Part shown: positions 35,469-45,264 of the stretch, one piece after another | Position numbering within the stretch: position 1 is the first letter of the stretch | Layout: every line of letters begins with the position of its first letter | Assembly: GCA_029990175.1 (NCBI GenBank) | Contig: JARKIP010000023.1 | Coordinates: 26,369,501 to 26,433,500 of the forward strand | DNA from: Petunia secreta | Taxonomy: Eukaryota > Streptophyta > Magnoliopsida > Solanales > Solanaceae | Length of the DNA stretch: 64,000 bases | Direction of reading: 5' to 3' | The notes under the pieces: model-generated | Told to the model about the DNA's origin: nothing | The model's input: only the letters and a program-made list of their open reading frames with translations | The model's database searches: none | Made by a program: the position numbers and the translations under genes

Positions 35469-35564
35469 GCTCTGTAAAAGCCCAACAAGTCTCCTGGTAC
35501 AAAACGAAATCTACCTCAAGGAAGTCGACGACGAGATTACTTAGTGGCAAATATTTCAAGCATG

Positions 35565-35810
35565 TCTTACTGAATTGCCTTGGACTTTTGACAGATAGGC
35601 GACAAATAGTAACTTTCCAAAGTAGTATATCTTATTAAATTTCCTTGAACTTATGACAGATAGGCAACACATACCTTTAACTCTTCCTACCTCTCTTACT
35701 AAATTGCCTTAAACTTTTGACATATATGCAAGGCATAAGTTTTCTAATCATATCTTACTGAATTGTCTACAGTTTGTGCCACATAGGAAAAAGTTTTTAC
35801 AGACCTAAAA
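35565..35810. repeat. Minisatellite, about 63 bp, four diverged units
   Basis: Units begin TCTTACTGAATTGCCTTGGA at about 35565, 35630, 35694 and 35753 and contain GACAGATAGGC-like cores. Divergence rises towards the last unit. Confidence 0.8.
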
Positions 35811-36430
35811 TGTTGTAAGTATTTATGGATTATCAACACATTTCATATTAATAAATAATAAATACACCAGCTAACAATATTAAACATTGAGCAAAGTCAT
35901 CATAATTTAGAGGCAAAACTTTGGGTAGTATTGAATTTGTTGATCCTTAGAATTTACTATCACTTTCTTGCCTAACAAGTAAAACTTGCAGCTAAAAATA
36001 CTTCAGTACAACAATGGCCAAACGAGTCTTTTCCCATATAAAATAGGGGGATTTACAAAAATACACATACATGCTATATTATTTGCATGGCTCTACCCAT
36101 TACATTTATACCCATAACTTATTTACACTATATACCCATTAGCTAATTACCTTCTTATTTTAAGGAATACAACAAGGAACTCAAGTTCCTCTCTCTCTTT
36201 CCTCATATCTTGTATTATTTTTTTCTCCTTTTTTTTGTCATTCTTTTATTATTCTTTTTTCCTTCTGCGTTTTCACTATTCTTCACTTTTTTCCGTTTTC
36301 TATTCTTTTTTCTTTATATTTTCTTTCTTTTTTCTATCTCCTGTTTCTGGCAATATTCATATCTCCCAATTTTTTATTCATTTATTTTCTTTCTACGTAA
36401 TCTTATTATACTCTTTTTTTATGTATTTTT
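35811..36430. other. AT-rich non-coding DNA, with one possible inverted-repeat terminus
   Basis: No gene seen. 36046-36160 resembles, in reverse complement, 60060-60197 (see findings). 36200-36430 is T-rich low complexity that leaves open frames without meaning. Confidence 0.5.
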
Positions 36431-36955
36431 TCTTTCTCCAAAAAGATATACTTTGTTCACAAACACAAAAACTGAAATATTTTATTTGCTCGATAGTATC
36501 TTATACTTTTATCCAAACACGAAAATTGAGTGCTCTGAAACATCTCACACTTCGATTCGGACATAACAAGGTATACTAAAAGAGTATACAGTATACCAAA
36601 ATGGTATGCTTTGTTCAAAATAACAAAAATTAAAATATTTATTCGCTCGGCATCGCGCACTTTGATCCAAACACAAAAGCGTATACCAGAAGAGTATACA
36701 GTATACCAAAATGGTATACTTTGTTCAAAACAACAAAAACTGAAATATTTATTCGCTCGGTAGCATCGCGCACTTTGATCCAAATACAAAAGGGTATACT
36801 GGAAGAGTATACAATATATAAAAAGGGTATACTTTGTTCAAAACAACAAAAACTTGAAATATGTATTCGCTCGGTAGCATCGCGCACTTTGACCCAAACA
36901 AAAAAGGATATTCCAGAAGAATATACAGTATACCAAAAGGGTATACTTTGATCAA
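36431..36955. repeat. 117-bp tandem array, left part
   Basis: About four and a half units marked by GTATACTTTGTTCAAAACAA and CGCTCGGTAGCATCGCGCAC. The array resumes after element G at 48817-49020, so G split it. Confidence 0.87.
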
Positions 36956-37622
36956 AATAGTGCGTTCATTTATCGACAGTAAGTTTCCCATGGCTTAGAT
37001 GTGTCAACTTAAGCAGGTATGATTAATTAAATGAGTTATGACTTAAATGACGAGTTCAAATGCATTTCAACTCAAATGAGATACGAGTTGGCAAGCTAAT
37101 AGGCCGAATCAAATTCAGTTAAAATTAAATAAATATTCGATTACATTAGAACTCATATTAAGTCAAGAGATTTCGAACGGGTGAAGTACCTGCGCGATTT
37201 AATTGATTTAAGTCGAAAGATTTCGAACGAGTGAAGTTCTCGCGCGATTATATTCGATTGGAGTTCAATTGTCAAACGATAAAAAGTAAGAATAAATTGA
37301 AGCGTAATAAGATCAAGGCAAAATATAAGAAACAAGTTCAAAGAGTCGAACTGCGTCAATAAAAGCAACTGTGCTTGGCACAGGACTCGAGGGTGCCTAA
37401 CACCTTCCCGCGAGTCAACCGAGATCCTTACCTGGAACTCTGACGCAGACCATTTACGAGTCATAGGTGTTCTAGGTACACCACTTTGGTGACTTGGCAC
37501 ACCTTTAACTTGTCAAGTGGCGACTCCGATAATCTCCTAATAATTTGTGTACCTATCAACACCGTCACAGACCTTTTAAAACTAATAAGTTTTTTCTTTT
37601 AAGTTAAAAAAGGGTCGTGACA
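36956..37622 (+). repeat. 5' LTR remnant of G
   Basis: Equals the last 670 bp of the 3' LTR (48144-48813). Motifs include CCTAACACCTTCC (37396-37408) and TGGCGACTCCG (37518-37528), ending GGGTCGTGACA. About 2.9 kb of the LTR is missing at the left. Confidence 0.9.
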
Positions 37623-37625
37623 GCT

Positions 37626-37642
37626 TCGCGACTCCGCTGGGG
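37626..37642 (+). promoter_or_regulatory. Primer-binding site of G
   Basis: TCGCGACTCCGCTGGGG, one mismatch from the Ogre-type site in B, three bases after the LTR end. Confidence 0.85.
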
Positions 37643-39258
37643 AGGAAAGTGAAAACTGAGAGTCTCAGGCTTTATAATTTGTCGCTTTCGGCAGTTGAAT
37701 ATTGTTTGTATATGTTGCTTTGAATGTTACTGCTTTGATATGTTTGAACTGTATATACACAACTGTCTTCTCTCGTACACCTCTGGGTCTTCTGGAACAC
37801 TGCACACATGCACGCCAGTTTCGCTTCGGCGTCTGGAATTTCTGTCGTGTCTCAGGACACAAAAAGTTAACCCTTCTTAGGAGGAGGTGCGTTGGGTTAG
37901 GCCGTTAGACGTTGTCGACCGGTACCCCCGAGGCACTTCCAAATTGCCAGAAACTATAGAACATGAACCCATTGAGTCACCTAGAGTTGAACCTGCGCTT
38001 TTATCTAGGCCGGTTTATTTGCATGTCATTAGACTTAGTGAGGTGCGGTACACCGGTACCGCACTTGTCTAGGTTGACTTCCTCGTGTCATAATAGGGCC
38101 CGCGTCCCCAAAAGACACACCATTAGCATATAATGTGTTGCATTTTTTCTAGTCGAAGGGTTGTTATGCTGACCGATCACCGAAGGGCGAGAGCCAAGTT
38201 TTGAAAAAAAAAAAAAGGAAAAAAAAAAGGGAAAAATGATAGAAATTGGGTTTAGTCCCGTGTTTCGAAATATTTTTTGTTTCGTTGTCATTTTACGCCG
38301 TTATAATGGCGAAATATTTCAAGAACTCTTAGAGTCTAATTTTGTGTCCGGGTTTGGTCTCAAGTGTTAGAAAATAATTTGTCATAATTTTGCGCCGGTA
38401 TAATGGCGAAATTTTGGAACCCTTTGTGTTTGAGTTCAAGTCAAGTTCATTATTTGAAATTAATTTTTCGGGTTTTGTGCCGTCGAAATGGCAAAATTTT
38501 GGAACCAATTGTGTGTTTAATTAGTATAACGTTTTGTGTCGAAGTAGTTATTGTATCGTCATAATGGTCAGATTTTGTAAATACTCTAAGATTCATTTTC
38601 AAATTAGATCGAAGAGTTTGTTGCAAAAATCAGTTGTGCCCCATCTTTACGATGTCGTAATGTCCGATTTGGGATTGAAAATAAAAAATTAAAAAAAAAA
38701 GGGTTTTGTTTTCATAATTCGTTCTTAATTTCAGTTTGAATCTCGGGTTCAGTTTTAATTTTTCATTAAAAAATAAAATAAAATAAATTTTTTGGAAACC
38801 CACTTTGTTTTGTTTTGTTAAGGTCAAGTTAGGGTAAGGACAATCAATTACAATTACTTGAACTGTATTTTGCTTTGTTTCTTGTGTAATAGTCTGGCTC
38901 TACTCAAATGTCGAGTCTCGTTATTTTCATAGTCCGGGTGGACTCGCTCATTATCATGTCTGTCAGCTTATGTCTTTTGGCTCGTGGGTCGCGTTAAATA
39001 TTATTTTGAGTCGGTCTAGTATCCTCGTTAAAATCATGTTTGTTGAGTCAGAAAGGAGTTTTTGAAAAAAAATCAGACAAATGAAAGAAAATTGAAAAAA
39101 AAAACTTGTCTATTGAGTCGGTCTAGTGTTGTAGTTTAAATTTGTCTATTACTTTGATGTAAGGAATATTCGGAAAAAAAAAAAGAGAGAGAGAGAGAGA
39201 GAGACTCCAAGCTCGTCTTTGTTTTAAATTACGTGCCAGTTACAATTTTGTTCTGATT
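37643..39258 (+). other. Leader of G with hairpin and repeated motif
   Basis: Non-coding. A perfect 9-bp stem, 4-base loop hairpin lies at 38043-38064. A motif like TTTTGCGCCGGTATAATGGC recurs about five times with increasing decay between 38286 and 38670. Poly-A patches (38205-38235) and a GA repeat (39185-39205) follow. No ORF1 is present, unlike B. Confidence 0.75.
38043..38064 (+). ncRNA. Predicted leader RNA hairpin of G
   Basis: GTGCGGTAC, loop ACCG, GTACCGCAC: a perfect 9-bp stem about 400 bases after the primer site, a position where packaging or dimerisation signals lie in retroelement RNAs. Role is inference. Confidence 0.45.
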
Positions 39259-40628
39259 TTGCTCAAGGCACGTTGTAATCTTTCGGGGATACGACCGATA
39301 CACTCGGCTTACGCCGTTAACCGTTTCGGGATGACGCATAACAACCCTAGGCTTGCAATATGTGTTTCTTTTGTGCTAACCCGGTTTGTTTGTACAAAGC
39401 TTTGGAATTTGGAGATTTGGTACGGAATTCTGGCATCATTCCACACATACACAACAGGATCAAAGGAACCCATTACCATGTCATTTGATAAGGGAAATTC
39501 TGAGATCGGCGTCCATGAACTTCTGGTGCTGGAAAACAAGAGGTTGACTGAAGAGGTCAAAAGTCTGAAACAATTGGTGGCTGATATGTATATCGCCATG
39601 AACACGGGACAAGCTTGTTCTACCGTGCCAGTTAGTCTTCTAGGGCATGCCTCGACTGTCTTACATCAGGCACAAGGCCCTACAGCTGAGGACCTGCAGT
39701 ATTCTCCCGACTCTCCCTACTATAGCACAACAGATGTTCTGAGAACCTTCCCAGGGTGTCCTCCGGCACCACCACCTCCGCCCAAACAGAGGTGTGCTTC
39801 ACCCCTGGTCTCTGTTCCACCATTCACAGGCTTAGTTAGGACGGAGAGTCTTGGGAAGAAAGATGAAAAAGAACGAGGTCCAGGAAGGAGGGATGAGGAA
39901 CGGTACAAACGGCTCCACTCACGCCATCGAGCCTCACAGAAGCAGCATTCGCAACACTACCCTTTACAAAATACAAAAAACATTCCATTCCTCCACTCCA
40001 AAAAGCGCGACCATATGCTCCAAATTTTTCATATCCGCAATGGACCGCGCTAGCCTCACAGCCCACATACCACACTCACCAAGCTCCACATAACCAATAT
40101 CGGACTCCACCAGAATTTCCATATCGATCAAGGAGACCTTCTACTTTCATCCCAAGGCCCGAATACAAGAAGGCGCGAGAAGAGAAAAAGAGAAAGCTCA
40201 CGCCAATCGGGGAATCTTACACTAGTGTCTTCGAGAAGTTGCAGGCTTTGGATATGTTGAGGCCGATCTATGGGAATATGCATCCCACGGGAAAGGTTGA
40301 TTATTCTCGCCGATGTGCTTACCATTCGGGCGCACCTGGGCATGACACAGGAGATTGCCACTATCTCAAGAAGGCGATCCAAGCTCTGATGGATAATGGT
40401 CAGATCCAAGTTGAGGGCTCAGATGTGCCAGATGTCAACCAGAACTCATTGCCCGTCCATGAGGATGTGTATATGGTGGGAATGGTGGGTGTAGAAGATT
40501 TGAGAGTTGCACCTGCAATGCCGATAATATCTGTTGGTGAGGTGTCAGTTGGGGCCAACAAAATGCTAGTGACAATGAACTGTGTTCCTGAGATTGTGCT
40601 TTGGGGTGGCAGACAAAGTAAGGGTTGA
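39259..40628 (+). pseudogene. gag: Element G gag lacking the capsid domain
   Basis: Segment 39259-40053 encodes a likely coiled coil (LLVLENKRLTEEVKSLKQLV), then a proline-rich stretch (CPPAPPPPPKQR) and charged residues; the authentic start may be ATG 39478 (MSFDKGNSEI). After frameshifts near 39900-40030 the frame ending at 40628 carries NFSYPQW, KLTPIGESYTSVFEKLQALD and the Cys-X2-His-X5-His-X4-Cys finger CAYHSGAPGHDTGDC, the same unusual finger as in B. The capsid part found in B (FDGSGDP to about 240 residues later) is absent, so this Gag could not build a particle on its own. No protease motif follows. Confidence 0.78.
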
Positions 40629-43095
40629 AGAAACGAAGAGGATGAACATGTCTTCCGATAAACCAATTCCATTCATCAGTCCCAAAGAAGTGAAGTCTAC
40701 CCCAATGGAAGTTGGACAAAATGAGGAAAAGCAGAACATCTTGCCAGATTCAGGGATTTTCTTTGGTATCAACATGGTACATTTTGGTGAAGGGCTCAAT
40801 AATGCCTAACACAGAAAAACTATCCCCGACTTGCAATTGAGTGACTGTGAAATGTTGTAGCTTGTTTTGCTAATCTTTTTGTGTACTTGGTTATTTAAGG
40901 GTTGTAATCCAAGTGCACTATTTTGCTTATTTTGATGTTCAAACCCTTTTGTCTTTAATTCAATGAAAAGCGAGATCTTTTTCTCGTCTCGACATTATTT
41001 ATTTTATTTTCTTTCTTGGTCTTGTTTTCTTAGTATTTTGTTTTATGTTTTGGTCGGCCTTAATAACATGACATGCGTGCGGAATTTACGTCTTGATCTA
41101 AACACACGCTCTGACATTGTGAGATATCTAAGTAGTAAAGAGGGATAAAAGATGGAGTGAAATAAGTTGGGAATTAATCAGTAATCATCCGATAAGGGAG
41201 ATCGGTGAGAAGTTCAAATTGTGCACGGTCGCTTCGACCGAAGTTGAAATACCAGTTTTGAGAACCATCGTTGAAGCAGAAGTCGAGGACACATGTGGAT
41301 CAATCCAGGTCCATTGATTGAACCATTATTTGTGCGAGGCATTCTCGGGTCGGGATGACGAACGGCTTTCGTTTCTTCTACCCAAACACTATATCCTTAT
41401 GTCAGTCCTTTTTTAGCCTTATTTTGGTTTTTCTTTGGCCTACCCTCCCTTGGAATCAATTTGATGTGATTAAAGAAAAAAAAATGAAAAAATGGAAACA
41501 AAAAAGAGAGAAAAGTGGAAACAAAAACAACAGAAATCTACCTCAGTGCTAGAGCTACGTCTGACCTGATTCCTCTCAAAAGGATACGTAGGCAACCATT
41601 CGGGTGCGGTCATAACAGGGAAAAGTTCTTTTTTTCCCTGTTTCTCTTTGACGCAAAAGCTTGCCTCCAAGTTTGCGGCCAATGTCAAAAGAAATTCAAA
41701 TCCCCAATGTATGCTAAACTGGGGCAGAAGTTTGTTTTTATTTTATTTTTAAAAATAAAATAAAATAAAAACAAACTTCTATGTTTTGTATCATCTATTC
41801 ATATGTTTCATGAGATATCAGTCTCGAAACCGAGGAAGAAACTCAAAGCGTCCCAGTTTATCCTAAACTGGGGCAGAAGTTTAGTTTATTTTTAAAAAAG
41901 AAAGGGAGAAAGTCAATTCCTTTTGCTTTCTTTGTTTTAATCTCGGGGGAAAGTCTCAACATCCCCTATGTTTGCATATCAGAAAACTCAAAAGATAATT
42001 CCTCGGTTTTTCAATAAATTGGGGCTACAGTTTTTGTTATTTTAAAGGAAATGATTCCAAGGGTTGTATCATTCACCAAGTCATTTCATGAGATGCTTTC
42101 ATACCGCTTTTCAAACTAAAGAGAAAACACACAAAAAAAAAAGAAAGAGAAATAATCCCCAATTTGCCTAAACTGGGAGATAAGTTTGTTTTATTTTCAA
42201 AAGCGATGATTTCATAGTTTGTGATATTCATCTGATCGTCTCATGAGATGTTTATGAGCTTTTATGCTGAACTCCCTTTCTTCATGGCCTAACCAAATCC
42301 AATGTTACAGTCCAAATAAAGACCCTTCTGATCGATCATTGAGAATGTCAAGCCGAGTAAGGTATCAAGGGATAAGTTCCACGCTGTAAAGTCGCATTCT
42401 TATAAGCCGACAATCGCATTTAGGAGCTGGGAGCACCAAGGCCATTAAAGGAGAAATTCTCCGAGCAATCAAGATAAAGGCCAAAATTGAAGGAAGAAAA
42501 GAAAGACGGGGTCGAGCAGCAAGGAAAGATCGGAGGTTGATTGGGAAAGAGCAAAAAATGACAAAAATCAAAACAAAAAAGAGAGAAAAAAAAGGGCGAA
42601 GTCTTGTCGGTGAAAACCTGAAAGGGCGCTGCAAGACAATAGTGAGTTAAAAGAACAAAGAGAGAGGCTAGTCGGTGAAAACCCGAACGGGCACTATTAG
42701 TCGAATGAGGGTCGTTAGATTTGCCATCAAACAACATTTGAAGAATGGGAGCAAAATCAGGGATAGATCGTGTGAACGGATGAAGAGTTGATTCCAAAAT
42801 GTATGTCATGTTTAATAAGGTCGTTATTTCACCTCCGGATAAGTTCTTCTTTTTCTGGAGACATCTTTCATTCAATGTCTCCTCTTGAAATTCTTTCATT
42901 TTATTTTCTTCTCATTTCTTTCCGAGCAATAGAAAGCTTCGCAAAGCTCGTTTACAAGTTTCATAGTCGTGCTGGAGAAAGTCAGGACCAACTTAGATAA
43001 TTGGAGCCCTAATGTTCCACATCGGAACAAAGTATGCCACACCAAGGAGTATACCATGAAGGAGATCATCAAAGGACATGCAGATTTCAAGATGC
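40629..43095 (+). other. 3' non-coding region of G, first half
   Basis: A short open frame (40582-40809) has no known domain. The sequence AAACTGGGGCAGAAGTTTG recurs about three times (41716, 41864 and, changed, 42170). A strong inverted repeat lies at 41726-41780. A block CTGACCTGATTCCT (41565) recurs at 45087. No pol is present. Confidence 0.65.
41726..41780. repeat. AT-rich inverted repeat in G
   Basis: Left arm begins AGAAGTTTGTTTTTATTTTA and the right arm ends with its exact complement plus one extra TAAAA; about 25-bp arms with no loop. Confidence 0.88.
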
Positions 43096-43345
43096 AGTTT
43101 CAAATCAAAGCCTGCCCCAGCAGCAATTACAATTTTTTCAAAGCCTGCCAAGCAGCAATTTCAAGCTTTCAACAGTCTAAGCCCGCCCGAGCGGCAATTT
43201 CAAGTTTCAGCAATTTCTTTCAAATCAAAGCCTGCCAAGAAGCAATTTCAACTTTCAAGTTAAAGCCCGCCCGAGTGGCAATTTCAAGTTTCAAGTTAAT
43301 GTCCGCCCGAGCGGCAGTTTCAAGTTTTCAAGATCCACTGAATTA
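43096..43345 (+). repeat. GCAATTTCAAG repeat family in G, first block
   Basis: About six imperfect units of 36-45 bp containing AAAGCCCGCCCGAGCGGCAA or variants. Two further units at about 44650-44735. Confidence 0.8.
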
Positions 43346-43384
43346 GTTGGAGCTTCAGACCAGTTCATCAGCTTGTGGAGAATG

Positions 43385-44405
43385 AGGGAGAAATTTTTGA
43401 GAAGTCGAGGCACCCACCTGGAGAATGAGGGAGTAGTTTAGAGAATGTCGAGGCACCCACCTGGAGAATGAGGGAGTAGTTTTTGGAAAGTCGAGGCACC
43501 CACCTGGAGAATGAGGGAGTAGTTTAGAGAAAGTCGAGGAACCCACCCGGAGAATGAGGGAAGAGTTTAGAGAAAGTCGAGGCACCCACCTGGAGAATGA
43601 GGGAGTAGTTTAGAGAAGTCGAGGCGCCCACCTGGAGAATGAGGGAGCAGTTTAGAGAAAGTCGAGGTACCCACCTGGAGAATGAGGGAGTAGTTTAGAG
43701 AAAGTCGAGGCACCCACCTGGAGAATGAGGGGGTAATTCGGAAAGTCGAGGCACCCACCTGGAGAATGAGGGAGTAGTTTAGAGAAGTCGAGGCACCCAC
43801 CTGGAGAATGAGGGAGTAGTTTAGAGAAAGTCGAGGCACCCACCTGGAGAATGAGGGAGTAGTTTAGAGAAAGTCGAGGCACCCACATGGAGAATGAGGG
43901 AGTAGTTTAGAGAAAGCCGAGGCACCTACCTGGAGAATGAGGGAGTAATTTGGAAAGTCGAGGCACCCACCTGGAGAATGGGGGAGTAGTTTAGAGGAAT
44001 CGAGGCACCCACCTGGAGAATGTGGGAGTAGTTTGGAGAAGTCGAGGTGCCCACCTGGAGAATGAGGGAGTAGTTTAGAGAAAGTCGAGGCACCCACCTG
44101 GAGAATGAGGGAGCAGTTTTGAGAAAGTCGAGGCACCCACCTGGAGAATGAGGGAGTAGTTTGAGAAGCTGAGGGAGTAGTTTGAGAAGCTGAGGGAGTA
44201 GTTTAGAGAAAGTCGAGGCACCCACATGGAGAATGAGGGAGTAGTTTAGAGAAAGTCGAGGTACCCACCTGGCGAATGAGGGAGTAGTTTAGAGAAAGTC
44301 GAGGCACCCACCTGGAGAATGAGGGAGTAGTTTGAGAAGCCGAGGCACCCACCTGGAGAACGAGGGGGTAGTTTGGAAAGTCACCCACCTGAAGAACGAG
44401 GGAAT
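43385..44405 (+). repeat. 42-bp minisatellite in G 3' region, about two dozen units
   Basis: Unit contains GTCGAGGCACCCACCTGGAG followed by AATGAGGGAGTAGTTTAGAG. Most units are 41-44 bp; two half units of 21 bp lie near 44166-44205. Confidence 0.92.
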
Positions 44406-44439
44406 CCACTTCTATAAAGAGGCAAGACCCATCAGTGTG

Positions 44440-44640
44440 ATGGTTCCAATTCAGCAAGAACAAGACCCATCAGAGAGATGGTTTTAATTTTCAGCAAACA
44501 CAAGACCTATCAGAGTGATGGTTTTCAATTCAGCAAGAACAAGACCCATCAGACGGATGATTTTCAATTCAGCAAGAACAAGACCCATCAGAGAGATGGT
44601 TTTAACTTTCAGCAAAAGCAAGACCTGCCAGAGTGGTGGT
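44440..44640 (+). repeat. 39-bp repeat in G 3' region, five units
   Basis: Units contain AACAAGACCCATCAGAGAGA with TGGTTTTAATTTTCAGC. Confidence 0.85.
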
Positions 44641-45251
44641 TCAAGTTTTATCCTTCAAGTCAAAGCCCGTCAAAGCGGCAGTTTCAACTTTCAAGTTAAA
44701 AGCCCGCCCGAGCGGCAATTTCAAGTTTTCAAGACTACTTTGGTAGTGGGAGCTTCGGACCAGTTTATCAGCTTGGGAAGCATGAAGAAGTTAGCTTAGG
44801 AATTGTAATTTTACATTTCAAATGTTGTATTTTTTATTCTCCTTTGTAAAGCAGTGACCACCAGCCAGCAACCAATGACAGTGACCAGCAGCAACAACTC
44901 TAGTGTGTCAAAAGTATCTTGTGTCAGTCCGGGTAAGTCTAGGAGCGTCGAGTCAGTCCCAGTTAGTTCTGAAAGTGTCTAGAGTTAGTCTGTGTATGTC
45001 TAGAGAGTGCTTAGTGTTAGTCTAGAAGAGTCCAGTGTCTGTCTAAATGCGGTAGTCCCAGCTATCGCACGGGAGGAACTACACTGACCTGATTCCTTAG
45101 TCGGAGGATATGTAGGTAGCCTTGTTCTTGGTTAGAACCGAAAGGTCAAGGTACGGTCACAATTTTGTAAGCGTGTTCTCGGCTAGAACCGAAAGGGCCA
45201 AAATTAGTTGTTGATTACGTCTTTGTCCGAAAACTCTTCATGTTCTCGAAC

Positions 45252-45264
45252 AAAGAGGGGCAGC
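45252..45264 (+). promoter_or_regulatory. Polypurine tract of G
   Basis: AAAGAGGGGCAGC directly before the LTR start TGTAATCACC. Confidence 0.78.

Noticed and set aside
36210..36579. Phenylalanine/serine-rich open frames
   Set aside because: Low-complexity T-rich DNA translated; no domain.
37153..37500. Identical 115-codon frames at 37153-37500 and 48344-48691
   Set aside because: They are the two LTR copies of G; identity reflects a young insertion, not a gene family.
43355..44463. Minus-strand frames with repeated NYSLILQVGAS
   Set aside because: Translation of the 42-bp array of element G.
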